From Ochrobactrum sp. Q0168 (lineage in GTDB: Bacteria; Pseudomonadota; Alphaproteobacteria; Rhizobiales; Rhizobiaceae), in the NCBI RefSeq assembly GCF_016427605.1, contig NZ_JAELXQ010000015.1, forward strand, positions 1 through 64,000: 64,000 bases of DNA, in the 5' to 3' direction. Below the pieces are notes generated by a model. That model worked only from the letters and a program-made list of their open reading frames with translations, did not search any database and was not told where the DNA came from. Below, piece after piece: positions 15,587 to 23,368 of the stretch (positions within the stretch are counted from its first letter, which is position 1; every line of letters begins with the position of its first letter). The position numbers and the translations under genes were made by a program.

Positions 15587-15778
15587 TCACGATCGCACCC
15601 CGCACAGTTTTTCCAGTTTGGTGTTCTCCGCGAGGATCTGGCGCTTCGTGCCGTCTGTCAGGCTGTCCTCAATGCTCGGGCGAACGGGCCGCGCAACGTC
15701 GCAATAGCTACCGGCTGTCACGCATCCACCGAGACAGAGCAGCGTCAACATCACCGCCGCCAAGCTTGCTGGTTTCAT
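15587..15778 (-). CDS. Outer-membrane spanin (Rz1-like lipoprotein)
   Basis: A protein of 63 residues from ATG 15778. It has a signal peptide with lipobox LCLGGC (Cys about residue 18), then a short periplasmic chain. It overlaps the inner-membrane spanin gene by 71 bases in a different frame, the classical Rz/Rz1 arrangement. Together they fuse inner and outer membranes at the end of lysis. Confidence 0.8.
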   Translation of the reverse strand: MKPASLAAVMLTLLCLGGCVTAGSYCDVARPVRPSIEDSLTDGTKRQILAENTKLEKLCGVRS

Positions 15779-15944
15779 CTTCGATCTTCCTTGCTTTATT
15801 GGCGGCCTTGAGCCGGTCGGCAGTGGCGGCAGACGAGTTGTCCGCCCTGCCCTTGAGGTAGGCACCCGCCAGAATCGCAAGGGCCGCAGCGATTGCCACG
15901 GCCCAGCCTGTGATTTTGGAGAGCAGGGATAAGAGCCAGGTCAT
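15708..15944 (-). CDS. Inner-membrane spanin (Rz-like)
   Basis: A protein of 78 residues from ATG 15944. One N-terminal TM helix (WAVAIAAALAILAGAYLKG) and then a periplasmic helical domain (TADRLKAANKARKIEDETSKL). Its start overlaps the previous stop by four bases (ATGA), and its 3' part overlaps the Rz1-like lipoprotein gene. This fits the spanin pair after an endolysin. Confidence 0.8.
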   Translation of the reverse strand: MTWLLSLLSKITGWAVAIAAALAILAGAYLKGRADNSSAATADRLKAANKARKIEDETSKLGGGDVDAALSRWMRDSR

Positions 15945-16132
15945 GTCGGCACTCCAGTCAACATAATGGAAGCACTGCCGTCGCATTCGCGGCGGATGAG
16001 GTAGCCGTCTCGCGTCTCGGTGATTCCCTGAGCGAAGGTCAGCTTGGCGTCGCGCCATTCCTGTGTCTTGCCGACGTATTGAACGACCGCAGTTTCAGCG
16101 TCCGCGTCATACTCGATCACCACGCGAATCAC
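15941..16132 (-). CDS. Small lysis-cassette protein
   Basis: A protein of 63 residues from GTG 16132, which overlaps the endolysin stop (GTGA) and so is coupled to it. Beta-rich (VIRVVIEYDADAETAVVQYVGK), soluble, no TM. It sits between endolysin and spanin genes. Function unknown. Confidence 0.6.
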   Translation of the reverse strand: MIRVVIEYDADAETAVVQYVGKTQEWRDAKLTFAQGITETRDGYLIRRECDGSASIMLTGVPT

Positions 16133-16992
16133 GCCGCCACCCTCTTCAGTTCGAGCCGTCCGCTCTTCCACAGCCAGAAGCCCGCGCCTGCTGCGACCAG
16201 CAGAAGCGCGACCGTCGCAAACGCCCACGGGTTGCTCACCGCGCCGATAAGTCCAGTCACGAGCGTGCCACCCGTGCCAGCGACGATCGTCTGCACGGTC
16301 TTGTCCTGCAGCAACGGCACATCGTCAGGCTTGGCGTCCTCTGCAATGGCGGGCTTCATTTCGCGCGCCGCCACAAGGCTGTCGAGGAAGTTGCGATAAT
16401 AGCCAGCGATGAGGCTGGCCTTGTCGCTGCCGTTGACGATAGCGCGGGCACCTTCTGGGTTAGCGTTACCGGCGCCGAAATAGTCTGCCAGCCGCTTGCC
16501 GGTAAACTTGCCGTTGATCATCCCGTCAATCAGGATGCGGATAGCAGTCGCCATCTCCAGCGCGGCGTCGGGATTATCGCTGAGACCATATTTCTTATAA
16601 TTGTCCTTGCCGGTAATCATCGACAGGCCACGACCGCGGAACCGCCAGCCGTCATTTGCGCCAACATTGCCCATGCGACCGCCATAGACCTTGTTAGCCA
16701 AAGCCTGCGGATTGCGCACATAGGGCTGTGCTGCGGCAACTGTGCTGAACCGCGACGGCCAGACCTGCCTGATACGTGCAGCACTGGTGTAGTTCAGATT
16801 TTCCTCGATCGGCTGCATCTTGCCGCCTGTCTCGTGGAATGCCGTTGCGAGCACGTAAGCCGTCTGCTCGTCCGGCAGGCCTCGGCGCTCAGCTTCGGCC
16901 AGAATGGCCGACGTGCCGTCGACCTGCGCCTGGCTCAGGCGCCCGCCAAAAGGCGCGCGCCTCGCATACGCGAAGAACGTTGTTCTGTTCAT
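16129..16992 (-). CDS. Endolysin (GH19-like) with C-terminal membrane segments
   Basis: A protein of 287 residues from ATG 16992. The catalytic domain (about 20-190) resembles glycoside hydrolase family 19 lysins: YVLATAFHETGG with likely catalytic Glu54, VYGGRMGN, GWRFRGRGLSMITGKDNYKKYG. It cleaves peptidoglycan glycan chains. The C-terminal ~60 residues hold one or two hydrophobic helices (TIVAGTGGTLVTGLIGAV and WAFATVALLLVAAGAGFWLW), unusual for a soluble lysin, so it may be membrane-tethered or partly holin-like. No separate classical holin is obvious nearby. Confidence 0.85.
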   Translation of the reverse strand: MNRTTFFAYARRAPFGGRLSQAQVDGTSAILAEAERRGLPDEQTAYVLATAFHETGGKMQPIEENLNYTSAARIRQVWPSRFSTVAAAQPYVRNPQALANKVYGGRMGNVGANDGWRFRGRGLSMITGKDNYKKYGLSDNPDAALEMATAIRILIDGMINGKFTGKRLADYFGAGNANPEGARAIVNGSDKASLIAGYYRNFLDSLVAAREMKPAIAEDAKPDDVPLLQDKTVQTIVAGTGGTLVTGLIGAVSNPWAFATVALLLVAAGAGFWLWKSGRLELKRVAA

Positions 16993-17097
16993 TGGGATGT
17001 CCTGAAATTTTGAAAATGCGGTTCTTGAAACCGCCAACACGATCACTAAATCGATGCCGTCATTCCAACTTTATCGTTCGATCAAATGGAGGTTCCG

Positions 17098-17400
17098 ATG
17101 AGCGACCGTTTGTTTGACAGCCCTATCTTTGTGAAGGACGGCAAATACTTAATCAGGGAAATTGCAAGCCCTGCCGACGCAATCGATTTTCTCTATGAAT
17201 GGCCACACGATGATCGAGATATTATCTATGAAGTGGCATGGAGCGCCTGCTGCGACGCTCACAGCGGCCAGAAACCGCTTATCGTCGCCCAAAACGCATT
17301 TGAAGGTTTTGCTCGAAAGCGGAAAATCATTGAAAAGCCCGAAGTCGCGATGCCGTGGATGAATTCGCACAGCTCAGGCGGCGGGCGCGTTCCGGCCTGA
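17098..17400 (+). CDS. DUF982-family protein
   Basis: A protein of 100 residues from ATG 17098 with GGAGG upstream. The DUF982 pattern is clear: DAIDFLYEWPHDDRDIIYEVAWSACCDAHSGQKP then ARKRKIIEKP. The family is abundant in rhizobia and of unknown function. It lies on the strand opposite to the late operon and has its own terminator at 17509, so it is an independent moron unit. Confidence 0.8.
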   Translation: MSDRLFDSPIFVKDGKYLIREIASPADAIDFLYEWPHDDRDIIYEVAWSACCDAHSGQKPLIVAQNAFEGFARKRKIIEKPEVAMPWMNSHSSGGGRVPA

Positions 17401-17410
17401 GGTAGTTTCG

Positions 17411-17503
17411 ATGCACTGGTATTATCTGATTGAAGGCGCAATTCTCGCAGCGCTTCTATGGGTGATAACCGCCCTTTTCTGGAATGCCAGACGACGGCAG
17501 TAG
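17411..17503 (+). CDS. Tiny single-TM peptide
   Basis: A 30-residue peptide beginning MHWYYLIEGAILAAL and ending in the basic NARRRQ. A single membrane helix fills most of it. It begins ten bases after the DUF982 stop and ends six bases before the terminator, so it is cotranscribed. The similarity in form to the peptide at 8429 is notable. Confidence 0.55.
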   Translation: MHWYYLIEGAILAALLWVITALFWNARRRQ

Positions 17504-17508
17504 CGACG

Positions 17509-17533
17509 AACCCCGGCCCAGCCGGGGTTTTTC
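17509..17533 (+). terminator. Terminator of DUF982 moron
   Basis: AACCCCGGC-CCA-GCCGGGG followed by TTTTTC, immediately past the plus-strand moron genes. Confidence 0.85.
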
Positions 17534-17541
17534 TTAAGCAA

Positions 17542-17566
17542 AGAAAAAGCCGCCTCAGTGGGCGGC
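17542..17566 (-). terminator. Terminator of acyltransferase gene
   Basis: On the minus strand GCCGCC-CACTGA-GGCGGC is followed by TTTTTCTTT. It lies just past the stop of the leftward acyltransferase, back to back with the plus-strand terminator. Confidence 0.85.
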
Positions 17567-17576
17567 TGTTGATCGT

Positions 17577-18701
17577 TTAAGCGTCTGCTATTCTTCGGCT
17601 TCGTCCGACGGAACCCATCGCCCTGAGCCAGAAACGGTTCAAATAGATGAGCGGTATGCTTGCTACCACGCTCAACAATAAGGATGCTGAAACGGCTGCG
17701 ATCGCCGAACGCCCTCCCGCTTCATGAACGCGAACATAAATCCATGACCCAACCGATGTTATAACGAGCATATGCGCGAGATAAATCGGGAATGACAGCT
17801 CACCTAGGATAGCAAATAGTTTCGCTATCCAACCTTCTACACTGGACTGCAGAAACGCCACAATAAGAAGCATACTCGCCGCGGCATAGATAAAAACACG
17901 GTCTATACCGTCGAGATACCAATACCATCCAATTGGATTAAAATACCCCATCATATAAATGGCCGCTAGAATAGCGAAGGCTTTAAACGGCAGACTACTT
18001 TTAACATCGCGTTGGAACAGCGCGATCACAACGCCAAGCGTGAAACAGAGATACCATGGCGAAATAATTGAGGCGAGAACCGTCACCACACCGATTGCAT
18101 AAAGCGACAAGCCGCGGTCCGCCTTTACTGCGATGATGAAATAGGCAAGCCCAAAGACGATAAAGCTCCCGATGAATTCGAAATGCATCGTCCATAGCGC
18201 GGTATTGTAATTATAATCCCCGCGGAAAAACGTGAAAAACAATCCTTCTGAAACCGCGTCCGATACTGGCTTTCCTAATGGAAGCACCGGAGACCCGCCA
18301 AACCCGTTCAGCCATCCCGATTTTGATATTTCTGCCGCTGCGCCGTAGCTATAGGCGTCGAAATAAAAAAGTGCCCATGATGTTATCGTAATCACGACAA
18401 CCGGCATCGCTAGACGCGGCCACCGCCTCATAAGATTCCTGTTGATCGACGCGACATCCTGATCGTCGACGGCTCGATAGACCAGAACGAAGCCTGACAA
18501 TGTGAAAAAGAAGGCCACAGCCGCCGTTCCGTTAATGAACGAGAAAAGCGGGGTTCCAGCGACGGAAACAGCGGGGTCGTCTATATATCGACCGACTACA
18601 GCCGGATGAAATGCAAGGATCGAATGATAGACGACAACGATAAGTGCCGCCAGCCCTCGCATTCCTTCCAAAATAACAAGTCTATCGGTCGATTTATGCA
18701 T
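17577..18701 (-). CDS. Acyltransferase family 3 (OafA-like), serotype-conversion candidate
   Basis: A protein of 374 residues with about ten membrane helices. The N-terminal motif ILEGMRGLAALIVVVYHS carries the conserved Arg and His of the Acyl_transf_3 family (RG...H). Relatives acetylate O-antigen or other envelope glycans at the inner membrane. In temperate phages they often change the receptor and block superinfection. It lies at the end of the tail-fibre cluster, the usual place for such genes, followed by a terminator. The glycan target is not known. Confidence 0.88.
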   Translation of the reverse strand: MHKSTDRLVILEGMRGLAALIVVVYHSILAFHPAVVGRYIDDPAVSVAGTPLFSFINGTAAVAFFFTLSGFVLVYRAVDDQDVASINRNLMRRWPRLAMPVVVITITSWALFYFDAYSYGAAAEISKSGWLNGFGGSPVLPLGKPVSDAVSEGLFFTFFRGDYNYNTALWTMHFEFIGSFIVFGLAYFIIAVKADRGLSLYAIGVVTVLASIISPWYLCFTLGVVIALFQRDVKSSLPFKAFAILAAIYMMGYFNPIGWYWYLDGIDRVFIYAAASMLLIVAFLQSSVEGWIAKLFAILGELSFPIYLAHMLVITSVGSWIYVRVHEAGGRSAIAAVSASLLLSVVASIPLIYLNRFWLRAMGSVGRSRRIADA

Positions 18702-18726
18702 AAAAAGCCCCAGTGTGTTCTGAGAC

Positions 18727-20298
18727 TTATAATCTAGATTTGGGAATCCTGCTTAAGAAAATTCGTTCCTTCGCATTGCTGTAGCTGACCCAGATATAGT
18801 TTTCCCCTTCAAAAACGTCTGGATAAGCGGCTGCGCCTATTTTGTACTCGCTTGGGTAAGTGGGGTCTTTCGACAAGCCTTGGCGCACGTAGTAAAGTTT
18901 GGACAGCTCGCCTTGGTCGAAGAGGCCAAGGAATAACGGATCTCTTTTATTCCCGCCTTCCAGATTGCCGACCAATGCGATTTGTCCATTTGATAGTCGG
19001 ACCCCCGAAGAAACGGCAACATTAGGAATATCTGTTCGCCGTAGGCCTCCCCACGTCATCCCGCCATCACGGCTTCGACTGATCCATGCCCTTTCATTCA
19101 AGCCGCGCGCCCGCGACCCGCCAATCTGCCGCCAGAGTCTCAAAAGATCATTTTGGTCTTCCGATCTTTGAAAAGTTGTCGGCTCCGTAAAATAAACACC
19201 CGTCGATTGAACCCACCCTATCCATGGCGAGAGAATGGGGGCGTCTGGTGTGCTCCCTCCCCATATTCCGAAGACCTTAGAATACGCTAAAAGCACTGGC
19301 GAGAGGACGCTGTCGTAATTGGGAGACCATCCAAGTGTCGATTTATAAGGCGCGACCGATACACGGAAAGGTACCCCTAATGAACCGTCCGAAAGGCATT
19401 CAACAGCAAGTAATGCCTGACCTACCCGATGATCGCCCGACGTGTCATCGACAGCACCGACAAGGAATAGGCGCCGATCTATGACCTGAAAATTGCGCGG
19501 CAGAATGCCGGGGCCGTTAGAGGCAGGCTGGTTGGCATTGAATGCCTCAATATACGGGAACGCCATCACAGGTGCGGAAAAATTGACAACGTCTGATGCT
19601 GATGACTGAAGCAGAACAGTCATCCCTTTTGCATCTTCATTTATTCCGGTAGTTGTATATGCAGCCCACACGCGCCCTTCATGCTCTATAATACGAGTAT
19701 GGTGGTGATATCTGTGAGAATACAAATCCCCCGCAGTTACCGGCAATCCATTGGGTTCTATAAGTAGAAAATGCTCCACGCCGGGCGCTTCGTCAGCTAA
19801 GCTGCCAGTCCTCTGCTTGCCTGCCCAAGAGAGTTCCGCACCAGCTATTTCTCGGACAGTGAGTGTGCAGGGCGACTTGTCACCCCACTGCACATTGCCG
19901 CTTCTTCCGCCCATCGTCACATAGTTACCACCAGAAACGTCATTAAGCCCCACCCGTAGAGAAACTTTCACAGGCCCAGCGATGCCGATTGTGTCCGTGA
20001 CAAAGGCGTTGCCAATATTGACATAAAACGCATTCGTACCGTTTACGCCCCACGCTGCCGATGCTGAAGACTGTTCACCGACGAATACGGCGCAAGTAAT
20101 GATCCCGCCCATTGTACATGATGCTACACCCGCGACCGATATTTCCAGTTTGCTAGACGGCTTGGTCACATCAATTACTAGAGATACGATTTCGTCTCCC
20201 TCATACTTTTGTGGCAAAGTATCGTCATTGGCAATTACAGCGTAGATCGAGCGATCTATGTCGCTAAAATCAGATATCTGCTGAAGTATAATTCCCAC
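18727..20298 (-). CDS. Tail fibre/tailspike with sialidase-like propeller
   Basis: A protein of 523 residues from GTG 20298 (in-frame MGIILQQISDF). The first ~150 residues are beta-rich. From ~170 it looks like a glycosidase propeller: YHHHTRIIEHEGRVWAAYT and an Asp-box SRDGGMTWGG (S-x-D-x-G-x-T-W). This resembles BNR/sialidase repeats used by phage tailspikes to bind or cut surface glycans. It overlaps the fibre-assembly-like gene upstream by 29 bases. Enzyme activity cannot be asserted. Confidence 0.65.
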   Translation of the reverse strand: MGIILQQISDFSDIDRSIYAVIANDDTLPQKYEGDEIVSLVIDVTKPSSKLEISVAGVASCTMGGIITCAVFVGEQSSASAAWGVNGTNAFYVNIGNAFVTDTIGIAGPVKVSLRVGLNDVSGGNYVTMGGRSGNVQWGDKSPCTLTVREIAGAELSWAGKQRTGSLADEAPGVEHFLLIEPNGLPVTAGDLYSHRYHHHTRIIEHEGRVWAAYTTTGINEDAKGMTVLLQSSASDVVNFSAPVMAFPYIEAFNANQPASNGPGILPRNFQVIDRRLFLVGAVDDTSGDHRVGQALLAVECLSDGSLGVPFRVSVAPYKSTLGWSPNYDSVLSPVLLAYSKVFGIWGGSTPDAPILSPWIGWVQSTGVYFTEPTTFQRSEDQNDLLRLWRQIGGSRARGLNERAWISRSRDGGMTWGGLRRTDIPNVAVSSGVRLSNGQIALVGNLEGGNKRDPLFLGLFDQGELSKLYYVRQGLSKDPTYPSEYKIGAAAYPDVFEGENYIWVSYSNAKERIFLSRIPKSRL

Positions 20299-20671
20299 AC
20301 TTATTGTCCTCGAATTCAGAGATTGAAGGAAGCGCCAAAATGAACTGATCTACTGGCTCCATAACTCGCTTGCCATCGTTCATGTCGGCAAAAGCCGAAA
20401 ACACGAATGTCCAAACCTGATCGCGCCACTTGACGAATCCAATGGCTTGCGATGCCCACTCAGAGATGGTGGAATTCACATAGCTGGCGAGATTCGCGGA
20501 ATTTTCATAACCCAAGCCTTGCGCCACACTATCGATATGGTTTTGAACGGCGGCTTTGTATATCTGCAAGCCGTTTGACGATTCGGAAAACGCCCCACCA
20601 TCGCGCTTGGCCAGCCATTCTTTGTCAGCGACGACGGTCTTACCGTCGTGCAACGCCTTCTGATTACCCAT
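20270..20671 (-). CDS. Tail fibre assembly-like protein
   Basis: A protein of 133 residues from ATG 20671. The segment YKAAVQNHIDSVAQGLGYENSANLASYVNS then FVKWRDQVWTFVFSAFADM and VDQFILALPSI matches the conserved C-terminal domain of phage tail-fibre accessory proteins. It lies between two fibre genes and overlaps both. It likely helps fibre folding or attachment. Confidence 0.7.
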   Translation of the reverse strand: MGNQKALHDGKTVVADKEWLAKRDGGAFSESSNGLQIYKAAVQNHIDSVAQGLGYENSANLASYVNSTISEWASQAIGFVKWRDQVWTFVFSAFADMNDGKRVMEPVDQFILALPSISEFEDNKCGNYTSADI

Positions 20672-21773
20672 TGATGGCTCCAATCAAAGTCACACGGCCA
20701 CTTGAGATGTTTCCGGACGAGAAAAACACACGGATCGTCGTCACTCGCTGGAATACCGTCAGCAACGAACCGGCATAGATTTGAACCTTGTATCCAAAAG
20801 ACGCCTGCACGCCTGTGACAGCCGACATCGCGGGCCGACCGGCAGAACTTCCTGGATGAATGGAAATGCGCGACGAAACGCCGTGAATGTTACTGATGTC
20901 GTTGGAAACAACTAGATTTGTCGCGATCATAGCCCCGCCGAATGCGCCGGTACTAGCGCTGGTCACAGAAATAGCTGAGGAACGATAGTCGCTGCCAGTG
21001 AAGAACGTCGCCCCATTGTCGGTACTGAACTGCAAGCCAAGCGCGACCGCATTTGTTGATGGGATAAGATAATTCAATACGAGATCGAAACACTCGTAAC
21101 CACTTGGTAAACTCACATCGATATACGCGACGGGCGTTGCGACAGCGACGGTAGATATGGTTTTAGTGGATTTATCGTCCGCAAGTGATACTTGGGCAGA
21201 ACCGTTCGTGACAAGCTGCTTGTTAGCAACGAGTGCCAATGGGGTGAGGGCGCCGTTAGCATCTGTCTGAAGAATTTGCTTGGTTGCAAGCGTAATCGCT
21301 GTGAGGCTTCCTGAACCGTCCGTCTGCAAAATCTGCCGACCACCAAGCGTCAGGGCTGCCAGATTGCGCAAGCTGCCATTTGGGTCAGTGACTACCGCCT
21401 GCAACTCATATTCCCCGGTCGGCCCTCCAACTGGGGCCTTCCCTTCCTCGACACCAAGTTCAGCGATGTTGGCCAGAACACCGTTGCCGAGCAGTTCAAT
21501 GATGGTTGCGGCCTGCGTTGAAACACGCGATCCGTCGCCAAGCTGGCGGGCGCGGTATGGACCGTTGACGATGCTCGCGCCGGTCCAAGGCTCTGCAAGT
21601 GTCAACTGGGTATTGCTATCGACGCTGGCAATAACTGCTGTCAGGTTCTGGATTTGGAGCGTGTCACCTTCCCGAAACCGCGTCACCTCGAACAGCGTCC
21701 CGGTGCCGGTAACAGTCACTGACCCATTGGCGAGCGAAATCGTTCCCGACATATAGTCGGACAAAGTAACCAT
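20664..21773 (-). CDS. Tail fibre protein
   Basis: A protein of 369 residues. The N-terminal ~85 residues form a beta domain (GTISLANGSVTVTGTGTLFEV...REGDTLQIQNLTAVIASVDSNTQLTLAEPWTG) common to phage fibre attachment regions. The middle has short repeats (GGRQILQTDGSGSLTAI / TKQILQTDANGALTPL). The C-terminus is Ser/Thr/Gly-rich. A structural receptor-binding role is likely. Confidence 0.75.
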   Translation of the reverse strand: MVTLSDYMSGTISLANGSVTVTGTGTLFEVTRFREGDTLQIQNLTAVIASVDSNTQLTLAEPWTGASIVNGPYRARQLGDGSRVSTQAATIIELLGNGVLANIAELGVEEGKAPVGGPTGEYELQAVVTDPNGSLRNLAALTLGGRQILQTDGSGSLTAITLATKQILQTDANGALTPLALVANKQLVTNGSAQVSLADDKSTKTISTVAVATPVAYIDVSLPSGYECFDLVLNYLIPSTNAVALGLQFSTDNGATFFTGSDYRSSAISVTSASTGAFGGAMIATNLVVSNDISNIHGVSSRISIHPGSSAGRPAMSAVTGVQASFGYKVQIYAGSLLTVFQRVTTIRVFFSSGNISSGRVTLIGAING

Positions 21774-21790
21774 AGATTTTTCTCCTGGGA

Positions 21791-23368
21791 TCAGTTCGGC
21801 GTTATGCCAAAAATGTAATACCGGACGCCCTGAATACGGGCACCGTAATCAAGCCGCGTCCAGCTGCCAGCCTGACTGAACGCATCGGACCAACCGCTAT
21901 CCGGCGAACAGAAGAAATCGACATAGGTGTCGTTCACTTCGGCCAGCATGGATATGTTGGAGACATCAACCCCGCGCTCAGCTCGATAGATTGGCGTCGT
22001 TACGCAGTTCGGAAAGACGGTTGAGTATTTCAGGTAAGGCACGAAACCGGCATTATTGAAGTTCAACCGAAAGGTTCTCGCGCCCTTATATACCGCGTCC
22101 CCTGCCGACGAGTTGCCAAAGCTCGATAACGGAATAAAGCCCTGCGCGATGATCTGGAATTGCGGATAGCGACTGTCGAACAAGATATCATTCGGACGAC
22201 TGGCAGGGTCACTCGTGCCGGGTTTCTTGATCTGAACGAAATCCCTCGCACCATCGTTTCCCCGAAAGATAACCTGGTTGCCGCCTGTCGACGTCGGCTG
22301 GTCATCCACGTTGAATACGACATACCGCAAATCAACGGCGTCCTTCTCGGAATTGTAGAACGTGACGCTGTTGTTGGACACGGTGTAAGACAAACGCCAA
22401 GTTCCTGCCGCCGTGGTATCGGTCAGCAGTCCAGGTACGCGCCACGTCTGCCCGGAGACACGGAACATAACGTCAACAACCGCCCTTTGCGAAAAAATGA
22501 CGCCAGCAGGTGCTGAAATCGTTCTCGATCCATTGGCCGGGATATTATTTTCTGTTCCGTTCATGACGCAGAGAGCCGGCGAACGATTGTTCGAGCTGAT
22601 GATCGTCCCGAACTCATTCGTCGTGTTCACATCATAGCCGGGTCTGGATAGCACAAACCGGCTGGAACTCGCCTCAAGTGACAGAAGGTTCGGAGCAGAC
22701 GTATAGGTCCGCATGGCCGATGCGTCGGCGGGCAAGTCCCATACACTCGGATAAATGGCGTTCGGGTTTCTATTGTCGGTGTAGATCAGCTGGTTTTTCC
22801 AGACGAACCATTCTCCAAGCCCGACAAATCCCTGATCGCCCGTAGATATTATGCCGTTGTAGACCGTCGGGAATGTCGTTGAACCACTCGTCGTTCCAAC
22901 CATCCTTCCCATAACGGTATAGAACTGCTGCGCCGTCACCACGTTATGATTGGTCGAGCCAACCAAGGCGTAATAGCTAAGGAAGGACCCGCACTCAATT
23001 CGGTTGGTCAGCAAGTCAACCTGTCGGAACTCAGACATCGGAACATAGCCCATACTCGAATAGGCATTCGTTATCCTGTAGAAGGTCGAGACATTATAGA
23101 AGCCGGTTGCCGTTCCCGTTCGTCCAGAAATGACGACGTTGCCCCGATCATTTGTGATGTTGAATGTCGCCGGAAGAGCCGAAAGCTCTGCCGAACGATA
23201 GAAAAACGGGTTCGTCGGGAAAACATAGGACAGGTTCTGTGTCTCCGAATTGAAGAAGAACCTGTCGAATGCCGTGTTCGCCAGCGTCAGCGGATCGTCA
23301 GTGTCATATTTCAGGCATTTCAGAACCGGGCCGACACCCGGTTTGTAGCCGATAAACGTCTGGGTCAT
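21791..23368 (-). CDS. Phage tail-associated structural protein, unknown fold
   Basis: A protein of 525 residues, rich in Asn, Ser, Tyr and aromatic residues with few charged helices, typical of beta-structured virion proteins. It directly follows the tail-tip gene with an overlap of four bases. No motif is recognised. It may be a central fibre or distal tail protein. Confidence 0.65.
   Translation of the reverse strand: MTQTFIGYKPGVGPVLKCLKYDTDDPLTLANTAFDRFFFNSETQNLSYVFPTNPFFYRSAELSALPATFNITNDRGNVVISGRTGTATGFYNVSTFYRITNAYSSMGYVPMSEFRQVDLLTNRIECGSFLSYYALVGSTNHNVVTAQQFYTVMGRMVGTTSGSTTFPTVYNGIISTGDQGFVGLGEWFVWKNQLIYTDNRNPNAIYPSVWDLPADASAMRTYTSAPNLLSLEASSSRFVLSRPGYDVNTTNEFGTIISSNNRSPALCVMNGTENNIPANGSRTISAPAGVIFSQRAVVDVMFRVSGQTWRVPGLLTDTTAAGTWRLSYTVSNNSVTFYNSEKDAVDLRYVVFNVDDQPTSTGGNQVIFRGNDGARDFVQIKKPGTSDPASRPNDILFDSRYPQFQIIAQGFIPLSSFGNSSAGDAVYKGARTFRLNFNNAGFVPYLKYSTVFPNCVTTPIYRAERGVDVSNISMLAEVNDTYVDFFCSPDSGWSDAFSQAGSWTRLDYGARIQGVRYYIFGITPN

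Noticed and set aside
15136..15861. Long plus-strand frame through the spanin genes
   Set aside because: Pro/Arg/Ser-rich shadow of the minus-strand lysis genes; the overlapping Rz/Rz1 pair has clear signal features.
16063..17013. Plus-strand frame of 316 codons opposite the endolysin
   Set aside because: A shadow frame: the minus strand has a recognisable GH19-like enzyme, and this frame has no start site or motif.
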